From JAAFJU01 sp043764895 (lineage in GTDB: Bacteria; Cyanobacteriota; Cyanobacteriia; Leptolyngbyales; Leptolyngbyaceae): 6,399 nt of DNA. Shown here one piece after another: positions 1 through 6,237 of the stretch. The DNA is taken from assembly GCA_043764895.1 (NCBI GenBank), contig JAYUJY010000086.1:1-6399 (forward strand). Direction: 5' to 3'. The notes under the pieces were generated by a model. The model was not told the origin of the DNA. It saw only the letters and a program-made list of their open reading frames with translations, and did not search any database. The number at the start of each line of letters is the position of its first letter. Position 1 is the first letter of the stretch. Both the position numbers and the translations under genes were made by a program.

Positions 1-2
1 CT

Positions 3-239
3 GAGATCTCAAAAAAGATGAAACAGACTAACCCAAAATATACATGGCGAGAGTGGTTGGTTGTTCCCGCCTACCAACAAGCCATGCAGGGTGACTACAC
101 CTTAGTCAAAGAGTTGCAAGAAGTGTTTAGCCATCCGTACGATGAGCAATCACAGGAAATAGAAGATAAATACTATCGTCTAAAACCTAAGGTGTTTTTT
201 GATGCTGGTGGTGTGTCGCACTATAGCTGTTCATCTTGA
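3..239 (+). CDS. selO: Protein adenylyltransferase SelO (YdiU family), C-terminal fragment, 5' end outside window
   Basis: The reading frame is open from base 3, so the ATG at 18 is an internal methionine and the gene enters from the left edge. The visible stretch starts at EISKKMKQTNPKY, continues through a tryptophan- and alanine-rich helix (WREWLVVPAYQQA) and a GDYTLVKELQEVF helix, and ends in YSCSS. That order, and above all the terminal Cys-Ser-Ser, matches the end of SelO/YdiU proteins. In that family a pseudokinase fold transfers AMP to Ser/Thr/Tyr of target proteins, and the antepenultimate Cys sits where animal SELENOO has selenocysteine. The C-terminus looks intact and stops with TGA at 237-239. 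The catalytic domain is not visible, so activity cannot be judged. It is transcribed toward the transposase remnant and is probably unrelated to the central genes. Confidence 0.85.
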   Translation, partial: EISKKMKQTNPKYTWREWLVVPAYQQAMQGDYTLVKELQEVFSHPYDEQSQEIEDKYYRLKPKVFFDAGGVSHYSCSS

Positions 240-295
240 CATTGAAGGGACTGGTTCCGCAGATTGGGAAGGTTGTACCGCATAGCTAGTCTGGG

Positions 296-994
296 TTAGG
301 CCACATATCGAATGTTAAATAGATCCTCCCAGCCTAGCCCGGTTTCCAGAATGCCTATCTTCACCGCAGGAACCATTTTGGTCGTGAAATGAACGCGGAC
401 AAAGTTATGAATAATCCACTGTAAATCGAGCGTTCTTTGTAAATCCTGTACCGTTTTGGCATGGGTATTCGTTTTCCGGCGAAACGCTGAATTATTGCGT
501 CTTAACGACGCATGATAGGCTTCGACATGATTCGCATGAATCTCCGAATCTTCGATATTCTGTGGGGTCTCTGGATGCTCTGCTATGGGAGTTTGATACT
601 TCGCTCTAGGTGTTCCCACCCGCTTCTTTGATCCTTTGTTCTTAAGTCGGACTCGGACGCCTGTGCCGAGTCTCGTTTTCGGACGCCCAGGCTTCCCGTC
701 CCGAATCACTTGATGGCAAATCGTGAATAGGATATTGCCATAGCGCCGTTCTCCATCCGTTAATAAGGTCAGATCGTCCGTCTGATGGATCACGTTGACT
801 AGAACGCTCAAGGCCCTTTTGAATAAGGTCTCGTTTTTGCGGCCACATTGCATCTCCCACAAAAATCGACTACTCCGATCCATCAATATCAACGTCCAAC
901 CCTCCGAATCCGATGCCTTTGTGTTGTGATCGACCTTGGTATACAATTCATCCCCTTCAACCACGAGGTCAATAAAGGTTAAGTCTTCTCTTTT
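296..994 (-). pseudogene. IS1-like DDE transposase, N-terminally truncated remnant
   Basis: A GTG at 962-964 would give 222 residues, but family-like residues (LTFIDLVV) continue upstream in the same frame until a stop at 995-997. The GTG is therefore probably not a native start, and the N-terminal zinc-finger/helix-turn-helix part seems lost. Counting from that GTG, the likely catalytic residues are D5 in VEGDELY, D70 in LLTDGERRYG and E148 in NHVEAYHASLRR. The last is followed by an RRKTNTHAK stretch and a FVRVHFTTK helix. This order fits the group of cyanobacterial transposases usually labelled IS1 family; the family label comes from memory and is tentative. The C-terminus looks complete. 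No terminal inverted repeats or target duplication could be identified around 240-300 or 995-1086. Without its DNA-binding part it is presumably inactive. Confidence 0.75.
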
Positions 995-1086
995 TTATTT
1001 TGTTAGAGTTCCCCAAAACTTAACGAGAAAGACAGCCGACCCAGCGATCGTCACCGCCCGCCCAAATCTGCGCTGAAAAGATCGCT

Positions 1087-2427
1087 CTACCCCTCAATTA
1101 CGACCACGCCCCGAGCGCAGGCTACACAGGGCAATACAAATTCAGACGTTCCTTCCGGCAACGCCAACGGCGATCGAACATAATCGACCGAACCTGATTT
1201 GAGTTTTAGCTTACAGACGCCACAGGCACCCATTTTACAGCCGTGATTTAAGGTAATGCCCGATCTCAATCCCGCGACCAATACGGTTTCCCCTACTGTG
1301 GGCCTCACGATTTTTTTAGACTTACTAAACTCGATTGTTGATGTCGTTTCTCCGGTTGTTATCGCTGTTGTCGTTTTGACCGCGCTAGGTATAGTTCCAA
1401 AGCTTTCCTCGTGGTATTGAAACAATGGCAATCCCATATCCACTAGCGTTGCTTTTACGCCAGTCATAAACCCTTCTGGGCCGCAGACATAGACCGTCCG
1501 ATCGAGCAAGTCCGGCACTGACTCTAGCATGGCGTGATCGACTCTTCCGGTCAGCCCTAACCAAAAATCTCCCGGCTTCAGATGCGTCACCGTAAACTTC
1601 ACCTGAAATTGAAGTTGCTGCATCGCCAAAAACTCTAACTCCGATCGCGCAATAATATCCCAAGGCGATCGGGCCGAATGTAAAAATACCAGGTCAACCG
1701 GATGGGCCATATCGCTTATCCACCGGGCGATCGACAGCATCGGCGTAATTCCACTGCCCGCCGACAGCAGCAGCACCTTCTCCTGGGGTCCCGCATAAAC
1801 AAAATTGCCCGAAATTCCCTGAATCATCAATTCAAAGCCTTTACTCACAGACTCATGGAGCCAATTCGATACTAGTCCTACCCGCTTAACCGTAAATTCC
1901 AAAACATCAGGCCGCGAAGGACTTGAAGATACCGAATAGCAGCGCGAAACAGAGACTCCCTCAATGATCAAATCCAACAGGACAAACTGCCCCGGTAAAT
2001 ATTCAAACCGTTCTCCGGCTGTCCCCACCCAGCGGAATGTTTTGACATCGGGGGTTTGGTCAATGACTTGAATGCAGCGAAGCTGAGTGGGTTTGAATTG
2101 GGAGATTTTATTCGGCACTTCGATCGCACCGATCACAATGACAAACTCGCCAACCTGCACCGTATCGCCTGTGCGCAACCCATGCCGATCGTTGATTGGA
2201 ATATCTCGGTTATTCACCTTAGAGCCATCAGTGCTGCCGAGATCGCTATAATACAGGCGATCGTCATGCCACATGAATTGACCGTGAATCCGACTGACTT
2301 CGGGGCGATCGAGCATAATTTGGCAGCTCGAATGGCGACCAACGAGAAAGGTTTGCTCGGGTTCAGGATTGAGCCGATGAGGTTGGATAGTGCCTGATTC
2401 TGGATGGAGAACTTGTAGGTTAAACAT
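1087..2427 (-). CDS. FHA domain + ferredoxin-reductase (FAD/NAD) + 2Fe-2S ferredoxin fusion protein
   Basis: This is a soluble 446-residue protein with three modules. Residues 1-105 form an FHA domain, with GRHSS (30-34), SRIHG (45-49) and DLGSTDGSKVN (62-72) covering the usual phosphothreonine-binding loops. Residues ~113-345 form a ferredoxin-NADP reductase-like unit: flavin-binding PGQF (145-148) and RCYSVSSSP (162-170), NAD(P)-binding SAGSGITPM (222-230), and CGPEGFM (315-321). Residues ~363-446 form a plant-type 2Fe-2S ferredoxin with C397, C402, C405 and C434 (CX4CX2CX28C). The FAD-NAD-2Fe2S order is that of Hcr or phenylacetate/phthalate-type reductases, which pass electrons from NAD(P)H to a partner protein. 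The FHA front end is the odd part. The ATG at 2425-2427 lies 12 nt after the stop of the membrane iron-sulfur gene and has only a weak Shine-Dalgarno sequence, so translational coupling is likely. The electron acceptor is inferred, not shown; the neighbouring membrane protein is the natural candidate. Confidence 0.9.
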   Translation of the reverse strand: MFNLQVLHPESGTIQPHRLNPEPEQTFLVGRHSSCQIMLDRPEVSRIHGQFMWHDDRLYYSDLGSTDGSKVNNRDIPINDRHGLRTGDTVQVGEFVIVIGAIEVPNKISQFKPTQLRCIQVIDQTPDVKTFRWVGTAGERFEYLPGQFVLLDLIIEGVSVSRCYSVSSSPSRPDVLEFTVKRVGLVSNWLHESVSKGFELMIQGISGNFVYAGPQEKVLLLSAGSGITPMLSIARWISDMAHPVDLVFLHSARSPWDIIARSELEFLAMQQLQFQVKFTVTHLKPGDFWLGLTGRVDHAMLESVPDLLDRTVYVCGPEGFMTGVKATLVDMGLPLFQYHEESFGTIPSAVKTTTAITTGETTSTIEFSKSKKIVRPTVGETVLVAGLRSGITLNHGCKMGACGVCKLKLKSGSVDYVRSPLALPEGTSEFVLPCVACARGVVVIEG

Positions 2428-2439
2428 GGAGATACATAC

Positions 2440-3765
2440 CTATGGACGTAATTGGGTTTTAGCCATACGATTGCCCTGGGGTCCTCGCAGCAAAGTACTG
2501 GGGAGCGGTTCTTCGACCCGGATTGGTTCAATGACGGAGACTATGGCGGGCTTGGTGTTCCAGGTGCGTACCAACCACAAAGTACTGACAAATATTGTGG
2601 TGCTATGGGCCAAATACTGAATCCAGTTTGGCATTAGGCGTAGTTCTGGCTGACCACCGTAAAGAAAGAACGTATTAAACGCTAAAAAAGTCACTAGCGT
2701 AAACATATGATGCTTCGCTAGTACAGGATGCTTTGCTAATACACCAGCCGATCGATCACTCCGTTGACGTAGATTCTTACGATAATGCCCCTCCACCCCC
2801 CGCCCAACAAGATAAAATATCAGAGAAAACACCGCCAACGTCAGAGGCACAGCGAAAATCTTTGGAATCGCATTCCCGTACCCATAAAATCCTGAATCCC
2901 AGAGATGCATCAATGGACTAACTTCACGGTTCCACACGCCAGAATAGTAATATTCAAAACTCCCTGCATAGAGCTTGTAATACATCACATAGCCCACCAC
3001 TATCCCCAAGTAGCCATAATGCACCCAGCGTCTCCCAGCTTGATTCAACTGCTCCCAATAAGAACGATCGCTATCAATATCTATACAGGGTGATTTACAT
3101 CCGACACAGGCACTTTGTTCGATTCCAGAAGCATCGATCGATCGACACATCGATTGCGTAATTCCATTGTTCATCTCCGGTTTCGCTTCACTATCCAGTA
3201 GTCCCCTTGGCCCAGTGAAAATCAACTGCACCAGGCCAAAAGGGCAAAAATAATGACACCAACTCCGACCCCCATATCGATAGACCACCGTTATGGCTAA
3301 AGCAATGGTTCCCAACAGAAAAACGCCGAGTAATACGCGATCGCTGTTAATAAACAAAATCCGGGAACATAGACCCAAAAACAATAGTCCAAATTGAACA
3401 TAGAGATGATTGATGGCCAGCCAGCTATTGGGATCGATCGGCTGACGTGGCCCCAGCCCTAAGGCTTTCGGTAACTGGGATAGAAAATACAATGGACAAA
3501 TTCTACGCCAAGCTTCATGCCCAAAGACCAAAACGAAAAAGATTGCATTAGGAACCACCATTCCCCAGAAGATACGGGGTGCGATCGCATAGCCCACCAG
3601 TTCTTCTACACATTGATTTTGAACCGGAACACAGAGGGGCGTAATCGTTGCAGTCCAAAGCGGTGAAATCGGATCATAAAAGAGCGAAATAATCATCAAA
3701 AGCCAAGCTAATACAATTGCCCAGCGGACCCGGTGCATGGTCGATTCTGTAACTTGAGAAAGCAT
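2440..3765 (-). CDS. Polytopic membrane 4Fe-4S protein, NapH/NosR-like
   Basis: This 441-residue protein has about eight hydrophobic helices (roughly 14-30, 64-82, 119-137, 144-162, 249-264, 303-320, 354-371, 383-400). The family signature is two CP motifs after helices 2 and 4: RRICP (C90) and WCHYFCPFG (C170, C174). A ferredoxin-like loop follows with C207, then CVGCKSPC (C220, C223, C227). Basic residues after helices 2, 4 and 6 predict N-in/C-in topology, placing every cluster ligand on the cytoplasmic side. C45 and C52 lie in the opposite-side loop and could form a disulfide. NapH/NosR/CcoG-type proteins move electrons between cytosolic donors or quinol and a periplasmic or membrane partner; that role is inferred here. 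The ATG at 3763-3765 is preferred over Met10 because AGGA lies 10 nt upstream. The gene is the first of a two-gene unit with the FHA-reductase-ferredoxin fusion. The exact subfamily was not recognised. Confidence 0.85.
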   Translation of the reverse strand: MLSQVTESTMHRVRWAIVLAWLLMIISLFYDPISPLWTATITPLCVPVQNQCVEELVGYAIAPRIFWGMVVPNAIFFVLVFGHEAWRRICPLYFLSQLPKALGLGPRQPIDPNSWLAINHLYVQFGLLFLGLCSRILFINSDRVLLGVFLLGTIALAITVVYRYGGRSWCHYFCPFGLVQLIFTGPRGLLDSEAKPEMNNGITQSMCRSIDASGIEQSACVGCKSPCIDIDSDRSYWEQLNQAGRRWVHYGYLGIVVGYVMYYKLYAGSFEYYYSGVWNREVSPLMHLWDSGFYGYGNAIPKIFAVPLTLAVFSLIFYLVGRGVEGHYRKNLRQRSDRSAGVLAKHPVLAKHHMFTLVTFLAFNTFFLYGGQPELRLMPNWIQYLAHSTTIFVSTLWLVRTWNTKPAIVSVIEPIRVEEPLPSTLLRGPQGNRMAKTQLRP

Positions 3766-3781
3766 TATTTTTACATCCTGT

Positions 3782-3885
3782 TAATGACGTTTTTGTTCTC
3801 AATCCATTGCGATCGAAATAACATTACCCGCGTGGGTAGTGTTCAAAAAAACGTCGTTATAGATTCGATCGAACCCATAACGACG
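3782..3885. promoter_or_regulatory. Candidate operator: three copies of TAAYGACG, two forming an inverted repeat
   Basis: Upstream of the membrane iron-sulfur gene, TAATGACG lies at 3782-3789 (plus), TAACGACG at 3852-3859 (minus) and TAACGACG at 3878-3885 (plus). The last two lie within a perfect 9-bp inverted repeat, CGTCGTTAT (3852-3860) with ATAACGACG (3877-3885). Its 16-nt spacer contains the 10-bp palindrome TTCGATCGAA (3864-3873). The first two copies are each flanked by an A/T tract. This looks like a binding site for a dimeric regulator, placed about 90-120 nt before the start codon. No convincing -35/-10 pair was found, although a TATAAC on the minus strand overlaps the inner arm. 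The regulator is unknown. Confidence 0.4.
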
Positions 3886-3938
3886 CGGCATAAGGGACTA
3901 GCAACTCAGTATCCGAGTCTCTGAGAACTGCCCCCAAC

Positions 3939-3984
3939 CCCCAATTCTGGGGGCTTCGGAAATCATGTCCCCCCAGAATTGGGG
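3939..3984. repeat. Long GC-capped hairpin (15-bp perfect stem, 16-nt loop), possible terminator or dispersed repeat
   Basis: CCCCAATTCTGGGGG at 3939-3953 pairs perfectly with CCCCCAGAATTGGGG at 3970-3984, and weak C/G extension follows outside both arms. It begins 44 nt after the stop codon of the haloperoxidase gene, so it could end or attenuate that transcript or protect its 3' end. No T-run follows on either strand, so it is not a canonical intrinsic terminator. Similar CCCCAATTCTGGGG palindromes occur as small dispersed intergenic repeats in cyanobacteria (recalled knowledge), which is the main alternative. Confidence 0.55.
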
Positions 3985-4027
3985 CTAGAGGGCTAATGTG
4001 CTGAATACAACTAACCGAACCGCCAAT

Positions 4028-5407
4028 TTATGCATTAACAAGGCTGGCAGCAGCGTGATGCACTGAGTCTGAGTGGCCTGAGTCTGAGTGGCCGTTAGAC
4101 ACCTCATGATGATTGCAATGGTGGTCGATCGGTAGGAGGAAATGTGCTGAAATAAAGTCCGCAAGTTTCGTGCCGGAATCATAGCCATGGTCCGCATCCC
4201 ACTGGTAATGGACCCCGAGATAAACCCGGCTTCGACCATTTTCCAAGGCCGCCGCAGAGAAGCTATTAAAGCGACGCTTAACGTAGGGCACGCTGGGATC
4301 ATCACTATCTAACTCAAAGGTGACATTATCTGTCCCAAAGTAGTTCCGCATAATCCCAGCATGGACTGCACCAAAGGTGGCATGGCCAGAAACATAGGCT
4401 GGAAAAGGCGGCGTGAAATGAACCCCTGTTTTGGGATCGACTGATAGCGGAGTCCAATTGCGATCTTCGCGGGTGACTAGATTGCCATCGGTATCCGCCA
4501 GTTGAACACCCGAAACAGGTCGCCAAAGATTGATATAGTCCTCGGCATACTTCGCATCCCAGGCGACAATTGCAGCATCGGCCATTGCGATCGCCACCAA
4601 AGCAAACAGGCGAGCATTTTCCACGAGGGAGAGATTCCGCAGTTTCGACACAATTTGCGTCATGCGGAACAGATGACCCGGTGGCTTGTAGGTGCCGTCG
4701 AGGTCGTTAGCCCAGAAGAAGGCGATTTCGGTCTGTTCAGTCGTCCGGATTTTAGAATCCTTGCTGCCGTAGATCTGGACTTCTTGAAGTTGAGCGGCAT
4801 ACTCAGGGCTACGCAGCAATTCCACTTGGTTAGCATAGTTCCCAGGGAACGGTGGACGGAACTGGTTGCCCCGCTCCATGGTGAAGGGCCGAACATTGAG
4901 CCATTCTGGGGTTACGGCTGAGGCTCCGTTGGTGCTGCGCCAGTCACCGGGTCGATTACCGATCCGGGAGGACATGCAAGCGCTAGAACCATCGTTGGCC
5001 CGACAGTCGAGGACGGCTTTGGCGATCGACTCACCCAAAGCTTTGCCGTTATCTTTAGACACTTGGTCGTCTTTGATCAGCGAGAGAGCAGCTCTGAGTG
5101 CTTCTTCGATTAAGCTAGCCTGAGCGGGATAGCTGGTGAGCAAGACTCGGTAAGCCGCATAGCAGACCGCAGTTTCGGTGGAAATATATTGAGGAATATG
5201 AATATGAGTCAGGCAGATATTCGGATAAGAATAGTATTTCTGCACTACAATGTTCACCGATTCAAACATTGCAAGATGCATCATTGCGGCAACCCGTGAA
5301 ATAATCGTAGGAGCACCACCCGTCTTCCGAATGGCTTCGAGTAAGACATTGTTCCACTGAACAATTACATCGATCGAATTTACACAACGTACAAGTGAAT
5401 CAGTCAT
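4028..5407 (-). CDS. Vanadium-dependent haloperoxidase-like protein (PAP2 superfamily) with His-rich C-terminal tail
   Basis: This 459-residue protein matches bacterial vanadium haloperoxidases and related PAP2 phosphatases. Enzymes of this family use H2O2 to oxidise halide, with vanadate held by a Lys/Arg/Ser-Gly-His/Arg/His pocket. Visible pocket motifs are K286 and R296-P297 in the DAKYAEDYINLWRP helix, S340-G341-H342 in AYVSGHATFG, and R394 with the axial ligand H400 in SRVYLGVHYQ. The LADTDGN and PPFPAYVSGH stretches are typical of the bacterial group. Two oddities: Lys and Arg are 10 residues apart rather than the usual 7, and residues 429-451 hold eight histidines, partly through a duplicated GHSDS unit. 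No signal peptide is evident, suggesting a cytoplasmic enzyme. AGGA lies 7 nt before the ATG, supporting this start. Halide choice, or an alternative phosphatase activity, cannot be read from sequence. A 262-nt gap separates it from the downstream co-directional pair. Confidence 0.85.
   Translation of the reverse strand: MTDSLVRCVNSIDVIVQWNNVLLEAIRKTGGAPTIISRVAAMMHLAMFESVNIVVQKYYSYPNICLTHIHIPQYISTETAVCYAAYRVLLTSYPAQASLIEEALRAALSLIKDDQVSKDNGKALGESIAKAVLDCRANDGSSACMSSRIGNRPGDWRSTNGASAVTPEWLNVRPFTMERGNQFRPPFPGNYANQVELLRSPEYAAQLQEVQIYGSKDSKIRTTEQTEIAFFWANDLDGTYKPPGHLFRMTQIVSKLRNLSLVENARLFALVAIAMADAAIVAWDAKYAEDYINLWRPVSGVQLADTDGNLVTREDRNWTPLSVDPKTGVHFTPPFPAYVSGHATFGAVHAGIMRNYFGTDNVTFELDSDDPSVPYVKRRFNSFSAAALENGRSRVYLGVHYQWDADHGYDSGTKLADFISAHFLLPIDHHCNHHEVSNGHSDSGHSDSVHHAAASLVNA
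4063..4092 (-). repeat. 15-bp perfect tandem duplication in the haloperoxidase tail
   Basis: CTGAGTCTGAGTGGC occurs twice in direct succession (4063-4077 and 4078-4092, plus-strand reading). On the coding strand it gives two GHSDS pentapeptides (residues 439-448). Each unit contains a further internal CTGAG/TCTGAG echo, so slippage is a plausible source. The repeat keeps frame and adds one histidine per unit. Confidence 0.9.
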
Positions 5408-5665
5408 TATTTTTTCCTATTAGTTGAGAAAGGTAGACTGTTTAATCTTCTAAATAAAGAAGTAGTTTATTAGCCTAGATGAACTAAGAAAACGATCGCT
5501 TCATTGATAAGTTATCTTTGTTGCGATTGCTTCGATATCCCTAAGATAGTCCGGCCTTGCTCGAATACCTCTTACCCGCAAGGGTACTTTTTGGATTACC
5601 TGAATTTTCAACCGTTGCTTGGTGTAAGACTAAACGCTAACGCGCTTCACCCATCCCACAAGTCG
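5408..5665 (-). promoter_or_regulatory. Leader region of the haloperoxidase gene; no gene seen
   Basis: The 258 nt between the haloperoxidase start and the ISKra4 remnant contain no supportable gene. The 95 nt next to the start codon are A/T-rich and end in a good Shine-Dalgarno AGGA (5415-5418). A TAATAA on the minus strand, about 60 nt before the ATG, could be part of a -10 box, but no matching -35 was found. Other small structures are the palindrome GATAAGTTATC (5506-5516) and a TACCC-GCAA-GGGTA hairpin (5573-5586). The part nearest 5665 is probably decayed transposon sequence (residues resembling EAAR...TVATC are readable down to about 5640). Confidence 0.35.
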
Positions 5666-6120
5666 CTACCGTTTGAAGCCCAGCAGGTCTCGCCGCTTGG
5701 TCGCACCCCGAGAACGAATACCATCGGAGTATTGGTCCGGGGCGAGGTTCAATTGGCCATCGCTTGGATATAACGCACTCACGCCAGCTTCTTTGCTGCT
5801 GTACCCGAGGCGTGTCACGACCACCTCGCCAAAGAGCGCTGTTAATTGACGTTGGGTGCCATTACGACGATGAGGACGCTTTGCACCGTCGGAACCCATC
5901 ACATTCGTCTGAGCGGGTTCTTCTCATAGCGTAGGTCTAAATGGCTTTGAAACAGTAGACGCAGGAGTTCTGTACCGTCTTTATTAATCATCTGCTCTAC
6001 CTCCCCATGCTCTAACCCTTGAGTCGCTTTCGTTTGTAAGCGACTCACTAAGCTGGCATAATGCGCATCAGCTAACGCAAAGGTATCGGTTTGGGACAAA
6101 GCACTTGGAGTTGTAATCAT
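5666..6120 (-). pseudogene. ISKra4-family transposase, N-terminal fragment with frameshifts
   Basis: Two overlapping minus-strand frames join into one N-terminal transposase region. The first (6120 to 5899) runs from MITTPSALSQTD through SRLQTKATQGLEHGEVEQM to RYEKNPLRRM and stops. The second (5923 to 5666) carries EEPAQTNVMGSDGAKR, then GTQRQLTALFGEVVVTRLGY and SALYPSDGQLNLAPDQYSDGIR. The joined order matches the conserved start of ISKra4-type transposases (recognised from memory). One missing base near 5918-5924 would explain the first break by restoring RYEKEPAQTNVMG. A second missing base near 5698/5699 would restore VATEAAR-like sequence, after which the similarity fades. The catalytic remainder, normally several hundred residues, is absent, so the element is dead. 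The start codon at 6118-6120 has no well-spaced ribosome binding site. The upstream terminal repeat was not identified. Confidence 0.75.
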
Positions 6121-6213
6121 GACGGTAGAGGCAGTTTTAGAGGTCTATCTCCTTTCAAATTAATACATGCTCTGGTTTAGCCCTAAAACAATAGAAAAAT
6201 TCATGGAATGCAA

Positions 6214-6236
6214 GTAATATCGTAACAAAATATTAC
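6214..6236. repeat. A/T-rich inverted repeat next to the broken HNH gene
   Basis: GTAATAT at 6214-6220 pairs with ATATTAC at 6230-6236 around a 9-nt loop. It begins one base after the stop codon of the truncated HNH gene and lies between that gene and the ISKra4 remnant. It may be a weak transcript-end hairpin or part of a transposon end. There is no T-run, and neither role is demonstrated. Confidence 0.4.
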
Positions 6237-6237
6237 C

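Noticed and set aside
1043..1086. AGCGATC/GATCGCT inverted repeat after the fusion gene as a terminator
   Set aside because: The arms are 7 bp with a 30-nt loop and no T-run, and they are HIP1-like sequences that occur by composition in cyanobacteria.
4502..4921. Plus-strand 139-codon open frame
   Set aside because: It lies wholly antisense to the haloperoxidase coding region, whose catalytic motifs are clear; it is a shadow frame.
5444..5474. Imperfect CTAAATAAA / TTTATTAG inverted repeat upstream of the haloperoxidase
   Set aside because: It is A/T-rich, with an indel between the arms and no other support for an operator.
5573..5592. TACCC-GCAA-GGGTA hairpin followed by TTTTT on the plus strand, terminator-like
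   Set aside because: The stem is only 5 bp and no plus-strand gene lies upstream within range, so a terminator role is unsupported.
5504..5773. Plus-strand 89-codon open frame
   Set aside because: It overlaps the ISKra4 remnant antisense, has no recognisable motif and no suitable ribosome binding site.
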